Below, piece by piece: positions 1-7,966 of a stretch of 12,163 nt of DNA (position 1 is the first letter of the stretch; each line of letters begins with the position of its first letter). Under the pieces are notes generated by a model. It made no database searches and had not been told where the DNA came from. It saw only the letters and a list, made by a program, of their open reading frames with translations. Source of the stretch: an uncultured Opitutia bacterium. Its GTDB lineage: Bacteria; Verrucomicrobiota; Verrucomicrobiia; Opitutales; UBA953. Made by a program: the position numbers and the translations under genes. The stretch covers positions 1 to 12,163 of the forward strand of contig CAIXQT010000028.1 of the NCBI GenBank assembly GCA_903921665.1. The letters are read 5' to 3'.

Positions 1-1
1 C

Positions 2-2653
2 CTGAGCAACTTCGCCTCCTCGACGGTCGTCGAGGAGATCAAGCGCCTGCCCGGCGTGGGCGATTGCGGCGTCTTCGGCGCCCGCGACTACGCGATGCGC
101 GTCTGGCTGCGGCCCGACCGCATGGCCGCCCTCGGCGTCACTTCGGCCGAGGTCGTCCGCGCGATCCGCGCCACCAACGCCCAGTACGCCGTCGGCCGCC
201 TCGGCCAGGAACCTTCCGTCGACGCCGCCTTCGTGGTGCCCGTCGTGGCCCGCGGACGCCTGTCGACTCCCGAGCAGTTCGGCGACATCGTGCTGCGCTC
301 CGGTTCCGCCGAAGGCGTCCTCCGCCTGCGGGACGTCGCCCGCGTGGAGCTCGGTTCCCAGAGCTACGAGCAGCTCAGCATGCTGGACGGCAAGCCCGTG
401 GCCGGCATCCGCGTGTTCCTGCAGACCGGCGCCAACGCGCTCGAGACCGCCGACCGCATCCGCGCGCGGATGGACGAGCTCACCAAGCAGTTCCCGCCCG
501 ACGTCGAGTACAGCATCCCGTTCGACACCACGCGCTTCGTGCGTTCCGCGATCGGCGAGGTGCGGAGCACGCTCATCGAGGCCGCCTTCCTGGTCGCGAT
601 CGTCGTCTTCCTCTTCCTCGGTTCCTGGCGCGCCACGCTGATCCCCATGATCGCGGTGCCCGTCTCGCTCATCGGCGCGTGCGCCGGCCTGTGGGTCCTC
701 GGCTACGGCATCAACATCCTGACCCTCTTCGCGATGGTCATCGCCATCGGCATCGTCGTCGACGACGCGATCGTCGTGCTCGAAAACACCGAGCGGCTCA
801 TGCGCGAGCAGGGGCTGAGTCCCTTCGAGGCCGCCAAGGAATCCGTGCGCGAGGTCGCCGGCGCGATCGTCGCGATCGTGTGCGTGCTCGTCTGCGTCTT
901 CCTGCCGGTCGCCTTCCTCGGCGGCATCGCTGGGGTGCTGTACCGCCAGTTCGCCGTCACCGTCGCCCTGTCGGTGATCCTGTCGGGCTTCGTCGCCCTG
1001 ACGCTCACCCCGACCCTCTGCGCGCTGCTGCTCAAGCCGCACGTCGCCGGCCCGCCCGTCGGCCCGATGGTCCGTTTCGCCGAGGCCTTCGGCCGCGGTT
1101 TCGGCGTCGTCGCCGCGTGGCACGGCCGCGCGGTCCGCTGGCTGCTGGACCATCCGCGTTCGGCGGCCGCCGGCTTCGTCGCGGTCGCGATCGTGAACGT
1201 CGTGCTCGTCGTGAAGATCCCGCGCAGCTTCCTGCCGTCCGAGGACCAGGGCTACCTGCTCGCGATGGTCGCGTTACCCGACGGTTCGGGCATCAACCGC
1301 ACCAAGGCCTTCATGGACGACCTCACGCCGAAGCTGCGCGAGAACCCCGCCGTCCGGCACACCTTCGCCATCAGCGGCTTCGACCTTCTCGGCGGCGGCG
1401 AGCGGACCAACTCCGGCACGATCTTCCTCCCGCTGAAGGATTTCGGCACCCGTCCGCCCGGCGGCGAAGCCCTCGCCCGTCAGCTCAACGCCATCGGCAT
1501 GACGCAGCCCGACGGCATGTGCCTCGTGGTGAATCCGCCCGCCATCCGCGGCATCGGCAGCTCCGGCGGTTTCGAGTTCTATCTGCAGGCCAAGGAGGAT
1601 GACGATCCCGCGCGCCTCGCGGCCAACATCGAGAAGCTCGAAGGCGCCTTGCGCGCCCGCCCTGAGCTCACCGGCATCCGCGTCTTCCTGCGTCCGGCCG
1701 TGCCCCAGTTCCTCGCCGAAGTGGACGAGGTCCGGGCCGCCGCGCTCGGCGTGACCTTGCCCGAGCTCCACGAGGCCTTGCAGGCCACGATCGGCGTCGT
1801 CTACGCCAACGACTTCACCCTGTCGGGCCGCACCTACCGCGTGCTCGTCCAGTCCGAGGCCGCCGACCGCATGGACGCCGCCGCCGCCGGCCGCGTGCAT
1901 GTCCGCGCGGCGAACGGCGCCATGGTCCCGCTCTCCAGCTTCGTGAAGTTCAAGCCTTCGTCCGGCCCCGAGCAGCTCGAGCGCCACATGGGCTTCCTGT
2001 CCGCCCGCCTGATCTGCTCGCCCGCGCCCGGCGTGAGCTCCGGCCAGGCTATCGCGTTGGTCGAGGAGATCGCCGAAGACATCATGCCCGTCGGTTACGG
2101 CATCGACTGGACCGCGCAGGCCTTGCAGGAGAAGCGGGCGGCGACCTCCGCCTTGCCGGCATTCCTCCTCGCGCTGCTGATGGTGTTCCTGATCCTCGCG
2201 GCCCTTTACGAAGACCTCGCGCTGCCCTTGGGCGTGCTGCTCACCGTGCCGTTCGCGCTGCTCGGCGCGCTGCTGGCCATCCTCGTGCGCGGCATGCCGA
2301 ACGACATCTACTTCCAGATCGGGCTCGTGACGCTCATCGGCCTCGCGGCCAAGAACGCCATCCTCATCGTCGAGTTCGCGGAGACCGCGCGCCGAGCCGG
2401 CCGTTCGGCGGCCGACGCCGCCGTGGAAGCCGCGCGCATGCGCATCCGCCCGCTCGTCATGACCTCCATGGCCTTCGTCCTCGGCGTCGTCCCGCTCGCC
2501 TTCGCCGGCGGCGCCGGCGCCGCGGCGCGCCAGTCGATGGGCACCGGCGTCCTCGGCGGCATGTTGCTCGACACCTTCGTCGCCACTCTGTTCATTCCTT
2601 GGTTCTTCCATCTCCTTTCCGGCCGCAAGGACAAGGCCGCCGTCCAGTCATGA
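2..2653 (+). CDS. RND (HAE1-type) multidrug efflux transporter, 5'-truncated
   Basis: This is an inner-membrane proton-driven efflux pump of the AcrB/HAE1 group, which exports hydrophobic compounds through a tripartite complex. The frame is open from base 2 with no start codon, so the gene begins upstream; 883 residues are visible, and about 153 N-terminal residues are missing compared with AcrB. The first residues (LSNFASS...GVGDCGVFGARDYAMRVW) match the AcrB porter domain. Proton-relay residues are intact: the TM4 motif VVDDAIVVLEN with D254 and D255, K784 in GLAAKNAILIVEF, and R814 and T821 in MRIRPLVMTS. These correspond to AcrB D407, D408, K940, R971 and T978 at a nearly constant offset of 153 to 157. 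The C-terminal helices (GTGVLGGML...FIPWFFHLL) are complete. The TGA stop overlaps the ATG of the outer-membrane channel gene. The family is secure; the substrate cannot be read from sequence. Confidence 0.96.
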   Translation: MSNFASSTVVEEIKRLPGVGDCGVFGARDYAMRVWLRPDRMAALGVTSAEVVRAIRATNAQYAVGRLGQEPSVDAAFVVPVVARGRLSTPEQFGDIVLRSGSAEGVLRLRDVARVELGSQSYEQLSMLDGKPVAGIRVFLQTGANALETADRIRARMDELTKQFPPDVEYSIPFDTTRFVRSAIGEVRSTLIEAAFLVAIVVFLFLGSWRATLIPMIAVPVSLIGACAGLWVLGYGINILTLFAMVIAIGIVVDDAIVVLENTERLMREQGLSPFEAAKESVREVAGAIVAIVCVLVCVFLPVAFLGGIAGVLYRQFAVTVALSVILSGFVALTLTPTLCALLLKPHVAGPPVGPMVRFAEAFGRGFGVVAAWHGRAVRWLLDHPRSAAAGFVAVAIVNVVLVVKIPRSFLPSEDQGYLLAMVALPDGSGINRTKAFMDDLTPKLRENPAVRHTFAISGFDLLGGGERTNSGTIFLPLKDFGTRPPGGEALARQLNAIGMTQPDGMCLVVNPPAIRGIGSSGGFEFYLQAKEDDDPARLAANIEKLEGALRARPELTGIRVFLRPAVPQFLAEVDEVRAAALGVTLPELHEALQATIGVVYANDFTLSGRTYRVLVQSEAADRMDAAAAGRVHVRAANGAMVPLSSFVKFKPSSGPEQLERHMGFLSARLICSPAPGVSSGQAIALVEEIAEDIMPVGYGIDWTAQALQEKRAATSALPAFLLALLMVFLILAALYEDLALPLGVLLTVPFALLGALLAILVRGMPNDIYFQIGLVTLIGLAAKNAILIVEFAETARRAGRSAADAAVEAARMRIRPLVMTSMAFVLGVVPLAFAGGAGAAARQSMGTGVLGGMLLDTFVATLFIPWFFHLLSGRKDKAAVQS

Positions 2654-4056
2654 TCGCCCGCCGTCTTTCTTTTCTCCTCTGCTTCGGCCTCCTCGCCGGT
2701 TGCGCCCTCGGCCCTGATTACGTTCGCCCCGAGTTGCCTCCGGCCGCGGTCTTCCCCGAGGCGGGCAAGGGCGGCGCCGCGATCTCCGCCGAGTGGTGGA
2801 AGTCGCTCGGCGATCCGGAGCTCGACGGCTTGGTGACGAAAGCCTTGGTCGCCAACGCCGACCTGCGCATCGCCGTCGGTCGCGTGGAGCAGGCCGCCGC
2901 CGTCCTCGGCGAGACCGAAGGCGCCGCTTTGCCGCAGATCGACGCCGTCGGCGGGGTCAGCGCGAGCAAGCTCAGCGAAGGAGCCTATAACCAGAACCTC
3001 GCGGCGACCGGGCGGCATCGCAGCAGCGCCCGCGGAGGCCTGAGCACTTCCTTCGAGCTGGATTTCTGGGGCAAGCTCCGCCGGGCCGAAGAAGGCGCGC
3101 GGGCTCAGCTCCTGGGCGCGCGTGAATCGCGCCGCATGGTCGAACTTTCCGTCGGCGCCGCCGTGGTGCGCGCCTACGCCGCCCTCCGTTCGGCCGACGC
3201 GCAGTCGCTGGCCGCGCAGGAAGTCTTCGCCGCCCGCGACGCAGAAGCGGCCATCGTCGCCAAGCGCGCGGCCGTGGGCTCCGCCGGGCCCAATGAAATC
3301 GCCCAGGCCGAGGTCGCCCGTTCCGCGGCGGTGGCCGCGCTCGCCGACGCCCGCCGGGCGCGTTCCGCGGCCGAGCATCTCCTCGGCACGTTGACGGGCC
3401 AGCCCGCTTTGATCGTCGCCGTCCGCCGTCAGGATGGGCTACGTCTCCCTGCGCCGGTGGCGCCGGGTCTGCCAGCCGACCTCCTGAGCCGCCGCCCCGA
3501 CGTCGTCGCCGCCGAGCAGGCGCTCGTCGCCGCCAATGCGCGCATCGGTTATGTCAAGGCCGCGCGTTTCCCGAGCTTCACCCTGACCGGCGCGATCGGC
3601 TCCGAGAGCCGCGAGCTCAACGCCTTGTTCGATGGCGCGACCGCGACTTCGTCGCTCGGTGTCGACCTCCGTTATCCCTTGTTCGACTTCGGTCGCGGCG
3701 CGGCGCGGGTCGAAGGCGCCGTGGCGGAGCAACATCAGGCCGTCGCCGCCTATGAGAAGGCTTATCTGAACGCCCTTCGCGAGGTCCGGGACGCGCTGGT
3801 CGACGTGCGGGAGACCGCGGCTTCGGCCGCCGCCGCCGCGCGGCGGGCCCGCGCGGCCGACGAGGCCTTCCGGATCGCCACCGAGCGTGCGCGGCAGGGG
3901 CAGACCGGTCCGATGGAACTGCTCGCGGCCCGCCGCCTGCTCGCCGAATCGCAGGTCGCCGTCGCCCGGGTGCGTCTGGAGCGCATCGGGGCCCAGGTCG
4001 ACCTCGTGAAGGCCCTCGGAGGCGCCCGCCCGGACGTCGCACCGGCCGCCAGGTAG
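2650..4056 (+). CDS. NodT-type outer membrane efflux channel lipoprotein
   Basis: This is the TolC-like outer-membrane factor expected to partner the upstream RND pump. The ATG at 2650 is chosen over an in-frame start at 2599. It forms an ATGA overlap with the pump's stop and gives a proper lipoprotein signal, MIARRLSFLLCFGLLAGC, with the lipid-anchored cysteine at residue 18. The next residues (ALGPDYVRP) and the EWWKSLGDPELDGLV stretch are typical of NodT-family channels. The second repeat shows LLSRRPDVVAAEQALVAANA followed by FPSFTLTGAIG, and LGVDLRYPLFDFGRGAARV lies near the C-terminal third. The predicted mature protein is rich in alanine-heavy helices, as expected for the periplasmic coiled-coil barrel. 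The length of 468 residues is normal for the family. The overlap implies translational coupling and a matched supply of pump and channel. No strong Shine-Dalgarno sequence precedes the start. Confidence 0.94.
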   Translation: MIARRLSFLLCFGLLAGCALGPDYVRPELPPAAVFPEAGKGGAAISAEWWKSLGDPELDGLVTKALVANADLRIAVGRVEQAAAVLGETEGAALPQIDAVGGVSASKLSEGAYNQNLAATGRHRSSARGGLSTSFELDFWGKLRRAEEGARAQLLGARESRRMVELSVGAAVVRAYAALRSADAQSLAAQEVFAARDAEAAIVAKRAAVGSAGPNEIAQAEVARSAAVAALADARRARSAAEHLLGTLTGQPALIVAVRRQDGLRLPAPVAPGLPADLLSRRPDVVAAEQALVAANARIGYVKAARFPSFTLTGAIGSESRELNALFDGATATSSLGVDLRYPLFDFGRGAARVEGAVAEQHQAVAAYEKAYLNALREVRDALVDVRETAASAAAAARRARAADEAFRIATERARQGQTGPMELLAARRLLAESQVAVARVRLERIGAQVDLVKALGGARPDVAPAAR

Positions 4057-4094
4057 CCGTTCGGCTAGGATTGCCAACCGGCTCCGGATGGGCT

Positions 4095-4101
4095 GAGGTG
4101 A
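4095..4101 (+). promoter_or_regulatory. Shine-Dalgarno sequence of the antiporter gene
   Basis: GAGGTGA lies three bases before the ATG at 4105 and matches the core complementary to the 16S 3' end. It fixes the start codon. It is the only strong Shine-Dalgarno match found before a gene in this window. The 48-nt gap between the channel gene's stop (4056) and this ATG holds no convincing terminator, so read-through from the efflux genes is possible. Confidence 0.7.
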
Positions 4102-4104
4102 GAC

Positions 4105-5550
4105 ATGTCCCCTCAGCCCGAACTCTGGCCGCAGCTGGTCGCCGCCGCTGAGAAGGATTCTTTCCTCTTCGCCGCGAGCATCGTGTTCGGGCTCGCCATC
4201 GTCCATGCGTTCGTCGCGCCGATGTTCGCGCGCGCGGCGCATCGGCTGGAGATGGCGCATGACGATGCCGTGAAGGCGGGCCGGGTGCCGGTCAACGCCC
4301 GGGGCGAGTCTTCGGATTTCCGGGCGGCGGCGCTGCATCTGCTCGGCGAGGTGGAGGCGGTCTTCGGAATCTGGACGTTCGTCCTGTTCGGGGTGCTCAT
4401 CGCGTGGCCGGGCAAGGGTTGGGAATTCGCCTGCCGTTACGTGGAGTCCGGCGACTATGCGGCCGTGCAGGCGGGGTTGGCGCCCGTCGGCCCCTCCAAG
4501 TTCATCGAACCCCTTTTCGTGTTCGTCATCATGGCGTTGGCTTCGGCCCGTCCCATCATGGCGCTCGCCGCGCGCCTTGTCGGTGCGGTCGCCCGGCTGC
4601 TGGGGGGTACCCCGGTCGCCCGTTGGTTCGTCATCCTGACTTTGCCGCCGTTGTTCGGCTCGCTGATCACGGAGCCGGCCGCGATGACGATCGGCGCCCT
4701 GTTGCTTTCGTCCCAGTTCTACGCGTTGCGACCTTCCGAACGGCTCAAGTACGCGACCCTGGCGTTGCTGTTCGTCAACGTCTCGGTCGGCGGCGCCTTG
4801 ACCCATTTCGCCGCGCCTCCGGTCGTCATGGTCGCGGCCAAGTGGGGTTGGAGCAGCGCGGATGTCTTCCGGCAGTTCGGGGAAGCCGCCATCGCCTCGA
4901 TCCTGCTTTCCAACCTGGCCTACCTGCTGGTTTTCCGGAAGGAACTGCTGGCCCTGCGGGCGAGCCCTGCCACCGCCGAGGCTTCCTCGGCGCCGATCCC
5001 GGCATGGGTCACTTCCGTGCACCTGCTGCTGATGGTGTGGACGGTCGTCATGCTGGCCGGTCATCACCCCGTCCTCATGATGGGAGGCTTCCTCGTCTTC
5101 CTCGCTTTCACCGTGGCGACGCCCCAGTGGCAGGATCAGGTCAGGCTGCGCGGTCCGCTCTTGGTCGGTTTCTTCTTGGCCGGCCTGGTCGTGCTCGGCG
5201 GGACGCAGGGATGGTGGATCTCACCGGTGTTGGTCAGGCTTGATGAGAAGGCCCTCATGGCGGTCTCGACCTTCCTGACCGCCTTCAACGACAACGCCGC
5301 CATCACTTATCTGGCTTCCCAGGTCCCGGCGTTGTCCGCTTCCGGGCCGATCGCCGATGCGCTCCGACATTCGGTCCTCGCGGGCGCCTTGGCCGGAGGC
5401 GGCATGACCGTCATCGCCAACGCTCCGAACCCGGCCGGTCAGTCGATCTTGGCTGGCCATTTCGGTGACGGGGTTTCGCCGATGAAATTGGCTCTTTGGG
5501 CCTTAGGCCCCACTCTCGTGGCGGTAGCTTGCTTCATTTTCATCCGCTGA
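4105..5550 (+). CDS. putative Na+/H+ antiporter (Na_H_antiport_3-like membrane protein)
   Basis: This is a 481-residue polytopic inner-membrane protein, with about ten or more hydrophobic segments across residues 20-480. It resembles the family annotated as putative Na+/H+ antiporter (Pfam Na_H_antiport_3), which is related to ion-transporter folds such as NhaD and CitMHS. Polar motifs inside the membrane segments support this: TEPAAMTIGALLL at residues 189-201, HFAAPPV at 234-240, NDNAAITYLASQVP at 395-408 and NAPNPAGQSIL at 439-449. The two similar acidic or Asn-rich motifs, one in each half, suggest an inverted-repeat transporter with discontinuous helices. A charged loop near residues 45-72 follows the first helix. 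The start is set by a GAGGTGA Shine-Dalgarno sequence. The family assignment is from recognised motifs; the transported ion and direction are inferred from the family name only. No functional link to the flanking efflux or prepilin genes is evident. Confidence 0.8.
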   Translation: MSPQPELWPQLVAAAEKDSFLFAASIVFGLAIVHAFVAPMFARAAHRLEMAHDDAVKAGRVPVNARGESSDFRAAALHLLGEVEAVFGIWTFVLFGVLIAWPGKGWEFACRYVESGDYAAVQAGLAPVGPSKFIEPLFVFVIMALASARPIMALAARLVGAVARLLGGTPVARWFVILTLPPLFGSLITEPAAMTIGALLLSSQFYALRPSERLKYATLALLFVNVSVGGALTHFAAPPVVMVAAKWGWSSADVFRQFGEAAIASILLSNLAYLLVFRKELLALRASPATAEASSAPIPAWVTSVHLLLMVWTVVMLAGHHPVLMMGGFLVFLAFTVATPQWQDQVRLRGPLLVGFFLAGLVVLGGTQGWWISPVLVRLDEKALMAVSTFLTAFNDNAAITYLASQVPALSASGPIADALRHSVLAGALAGGGMTVIANAPNPAGQSILAGHFGDGVSPMKLALWALGPTLVAVACFIFIR

Positions 5551-5646
5551 GCTGGCGATGGAGGGGGTGGGGCAGGCCTTTTTGACTGTTCAACCTGCGA
5601 GGGGTGGGGGTAAGATGTCTTTCCCCGCAATCCACCCCGATTTTCC
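5551..5646 (+). promoter_or_regulatory. leader/intergenic region before the prepilin cassette
   Basis: This 96-nt gap separates the antiporter from the first prepilin and is the only space available for a cassette promoter inside the window. It holds two G-rich clusters on the plus strand (about 5561-5572 and 5601-5610). Between them are a T5 run and a TTGACT at 5582-5587, and a TAAGAT follows at 5611-5616. The 23-nt spacing between those two boxes is too long for a standard sigma-70 promoter, so none is called with confidence. No Shine-Dalgarno sequence precedes the ATG at 5647. Confidence 0.3.
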
Positions 5647-6321
5647 ATGACCTCCCGTCGACGCCCCGGCTTCACGCTCATCGAGCTTCTCACCGTCATC
5701 GCCATCATCGGCATTCTGGCGGGGGTCCTTTTCCCGGCCATCGGCGGGATCCGGAAGAAGGCGAAGCTCGCCACCGCTCAGTCGACGTTTTCTCAATGGG
5801 CCAATGGCGTGACCCGTTACAAGCAGGTCTACGGTTTCTACCCTAACATCGGAACGGTCAAATATAACACCGCGGCCGACATGCTCCATAAGCTGGAGGA
5901 AGATCCGGTCGGCACGAACTTCATCAAGGCCATGTCGGCGAAGTCGGCGATGGGCGTGCTGCTCAGCGGCGGACCGGCCGGCGACCGCGCCAAGTTCAAC
6001 CGCAACGCCGAAGAGTTCTGCGCCTTCGCCCGCGACGACTTCGAAGACCCTGGCTTCTCCGGCCTCGACCTGACGGAGGCCTCCAAGCTCGTGGATCGTT
6101 TCGGCAACAACAAGATCCGCGTCATCTTCGACACCGACGGCTCCGGGAACATCAAGGGAGTCAACGCCCCGGGCGGCGTCTGGCCCGATGAACTCGCCAC
6201 GCTGGGCACGACGGGCATCCCGGCGCGCGTGATCATCTATACCACGATCGCCGGCGGTGATTTCGCCTCCGCGGGTGGCCTGACCGAGCCTGATCTCGCC
6301 GACGTCATCGCCATCCAGTGA
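5647..6321 (+). CDS. GspG-like prepilin-type protein (prepilin 1)
   Basis: This is a type II pseudopilin or type IV pilin-like subunit. Its N-terminus RRRPG/FTLIELLTVIAII is a class III prepilin signal: cleavage after G8, F9 as the N-methylated first residue and E13 as the +5 glutamate used in subunit docking. A single hydrophobic helix follows to about residue 30. The segment VTRYKQVYGFYPNIGTV (residues 55-71) is typical of GspG-like major pseudopilins. A loop FDTDGSGNI near residues 161-169 resembles a calcium-binding turn; calcium binding is known for GspG, but applying it here is inference. At 224 residues it is longer than a usual GspG (about 140-150). It is the first of four overlapping prepilin genes and ends in TGATG, shared with the next start. 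Its transcript has no Shine-Dalgarno sequence. Which fibre it forms is unknown, because no assembly ATPase, secretin or platform gene is nearby. Confidence 0.88.
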   Translation: MTSRRRPGFTLIELLTVIAIIGILAGVLFPAIGGIRKKAKLATAQSTFSQWANGVTRYKQVYGFYPNIGTVKYNTAADMLHKLEEDPVGTNFIKAMSAKSAMGVLLSGGPAGDRAKFNRNAEEFCAFARDDFEDPGFSGLDLTEASKLVDRFGNNKIRVIFDTDGSGNIKGVNAPGGVWPDELATLGTTGIPARVIIYTTIAGGDFASAGGLTEPDLADVIAIQ

Positions 6322-7172
6322 TGAGCGCGCCCCTTCCCAGACGCCGAGCCCGCCGAGGGTTCACGTTGATCGAGCTCCTGCTCGTCATCACGATCATCCT
6401 GCTGATCTCCGGCATGTTCCTCGGATTGAGCACCGGCGACGGCGGCGGCCTTCCCGCCGGGCAGCGCATGGTCGGTTCGTCGATCCGTTCCGTCCGCGCG
6501 ATGGCCCTCATGAACCGTGGCACCGCCGGCACGGGCATCTCCTACAACTCTCGCTACCGCTTGCTGATCCTGAACGACCCCGCGGATCCGGTGAACCACC
6601 TCCGTCAATTTTGCGTCGCCGTCGGCGGCGTCTCGTTGGCTTCCGCCGGCCTGACCGACCCGGCGACCATCACGGCCACCAACGACAATCGTTATACCTG
6701 GGTTTCGCCCGAAGGTACTTCGATGCTTCCGGCCGGCGTCTATTTCATCCCGCCCAAGACCGACACCACGACCACCATCAATAATCCTCCCGGGGGCGCC
6801 CCGACGGCCAATACGCGTCGCAGCATCATCGGTTCGATCGCCGATAACACCGGCAACGCGCAGGATTCGGCCGGCAGCAGTCCGCCGTGGATGTGGTTCA
6901 CCCCGCTGAACCAGCCCACCGGCCTGCAGGCCATGGCCACCATGGGCGCGAAGAAGTGGTACTACGTCGAGATCCAGCCCACCGGCGCCTCGAATCACCT
7001 CGGACGCGTCATGATCGTCCTCGCCAAGGGCTCGATGATGCCCGACGGCACCGGGGTGGCGCTCAACCTCGCCTCCGAAAGCCAGTTCGCCGCTCTCGCG
7101 CTCCGTCCTAACGGCGACGTCTCCTTCACCAGCGATCCCGACGAGATGGATACGGCCAATCTGACCAAATGA
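6321..7172 (+). CDS. GspH-like prepilin-type protein (prepilin 2)
   Basis: This is a minor-pseudopilin-like protein of 283 residues. The signal MSAPLPRRRARRG/FTLIELLLV has cleavage after G13 and E18 as the +5 glutamate, followed by one hydrophobic helix to about residue 36. GspH-like character is inferred from its place after a GspG-like gene and from the SSIRSVRAMALMNRGTAG stretch after the helix. The C-terminal domain, rich in Thr, Asn, Pro and Gly (about residues 90-283), matches nothing I can name. The ATG at 6321 is preferred to the adjoining in-frame GTG at 6318: it shares one base with the previous stop (TGATG), a common coupling arrangement. The ORF ends in ATGA with the third prepilin. 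No Shine-Dalgarno sequence is present, so translation probably depends on re-initiation after prepilin 1. Confidence 0.84.
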   Translation: MSAPLPRRRARRGFTLIELLLVITIILLISGMFLGLSTGDGGGLPAGQRMVGSSIRSVRAMALMNRGTAGTGISYNSRYRLLILNDPADPVNHLRQFCVAVGGVSLASAGLTDPATITATNDNRYTWVSPEGTSMLPAGVYFIPPKTDTTTTINNPPGGAPTANTRRSIIGSIADNTGNAQDSAGSSPPWMWFTPLNQPTGLQAMATMGAKKWYYVEIQPTGASNHLGRVMIVLAKGSMMPDGTGVALNLASESQFAALALRPNGDVSFTSDPDEMDTANLTK

Positions 7173-7966
7173 ACACCATGCGACCTTCCCCTTCGTCCCG
7201 CCGCGGCTTCTCCTTGGTCGAGGTCACCCTCGCCATCGGCATCGTCGGCATCGCGATCATGTCGTTGGTCGGCATCCTCGGATCCACCTTCCAGCAGGTC
7301 GACGACATCATGCAGACCAACCGCGCGTTGGCCGGCGTCACCCGCCTGGTCGGCGCCTTGGAGAATCCTCGCTCGATCATCTACCTGACGTCGTCCGCGG
7401 ATACCACGGCCACGAACACCACCTACCTGCAGCAAGGCATCCCGTCGCTCGACCCCGATCCCGCCAACCCAGCGAGCAATTTCGACCTCGCCTACCGCCT
7501 GCTCTCCACCGCCAAGGACAACGGACCGACCGCCGTCTGGTTGTATGTCTATGAGCGCAAGGTCGTGCTGGCCACTTCCGATGCGCAGGTCGCCGGCGGG
7601 AACGTGCAGTATAATCTCTCATCGAATCCTTCGGTGATGGAAGTCGCCAGTTGCAAGGGCAACAGCGACAACCTCAGCCCCCTCGCCGCCGGCACGCGTA
7701 ACGTCGTCGGTACGCCCATGCGTGTCCGCCTCTCGCTTTCCAAGCTCCTCGTCGGCCAGCGTTTCAAGTTGGACGTCGCGACGGGTGAGCCGAATTCGCT
7801 GAAATGGGCCACGGGTACGGACCTGCCGGTCGATCCCCGCCAATACGCCCTGGCATACCTTCCGGTGGTGGCGGAATTCTTCCCTCATGACTACGTGGAC
7901 TCCACGGTCTTCAAGGCCCGCGAAGAGACTCCGTTGCTCGTCCAGAATATCGTCATCAGCCGATGA
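7169..7966 (+). CDS. GspI-like prepilin-type protein (prepilin 3)
   Basis: This is a minor-pseudopilin-like protein of 265 residues. The signal SSRRG/FSLVEVTLAIGIVGIA has cleavage after G13 and +5 glutamate E18. The FSLVEV opening is characteristic of GspI-like minor pseudopilins and also resembles the 'Verru_Chthon cassette protein B' group of Verrucomicrobia, as far as memory allows. The start at 7169 forms an ATGA overlap with prepilin 2. A second in-frame ATG at 7178 would remove only three residues. After the helix come a coiled segment (QQVDDIMQTNRALAGVTRL) and a mixed C-terminal domain with WLYVYERKVVLA and a final VQNIVISR. The single cysteine (in ASCKGN) makes a structural disulphide unlikely. 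It overlaps prepilin 4 by ATGA. Its function as an initiator of pseudopilus assembly is inferred from the GspI family. Confidence 0.85.
   Translation: MNTMRPSPSSRRGFSLVEVTLAIGIVGIAIMSLVGILGSTFQQVDDIMQTNRALAGVTRLVGALENPRSIIYLTSSADTTATNTTYLQQGIPSLDPDPANPASNFDLAYRLLSTAKDNGPTAVWLYVYERKVVLATSDAQVAGGNVQYNLSSNPSVMEVASCKGNSDNLSPLAAGTRNVVGTPMRVRLSLSKLLVGQRFKLDVATGEPNSLKWATGTDLPVDPRQYALAYLPVVAEFFPHDYVDSTVFKAREETPLLVQNIVISR

Noticed and set aside
64..1602. Plus-strand open frame of 512 codons in another phase of the RND gene
   Set aside because: Its translation is dominated by Arg, Pro, His and Ala and resembles no protein; the overlapping RND frame has clear motifs throughout.
1274..2611. Long minus-strand open frame (445 codons) antisense to the RND gene
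   Set aside because: Its product is a low-complexity Arg/Glu/Gly/His string with no family pattern. It is a GC-rich codon-position shadow of the well-recognised RND gene.
2599..2649. Upstream in-frame start for the outer-membrane channel gene
   Set aside because: It would add 17 residues before the lipoprotein signal and bury the signal peptide. The ATGA-overlapping start at 2650 gives a normal lipobox position.
3439..5067. Minus-strand open frame of 542 codons across the channel and antiporter genes
   Set aside because: It spans two recognised plus-strand genes and encodes charged low-complexity sequence (His, Asp, Arg, Gln), as expected of a shadow frame at high GC.
5498..5510. Palindrome GGGCCTTAGGCCC as a terminator of the antiporter gene
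   Set aside because: It lies inside the coding sequence, has only a 3-nt loop and 5-bp stem, and no T run follows.
5582..5616. Sigma-70 promoter TTGACT...TAAGAT before prepilin 1
   Set aside because: The 23-nt spacer is well outside the usual 16-18 nt, and no better-spaced pair is present.
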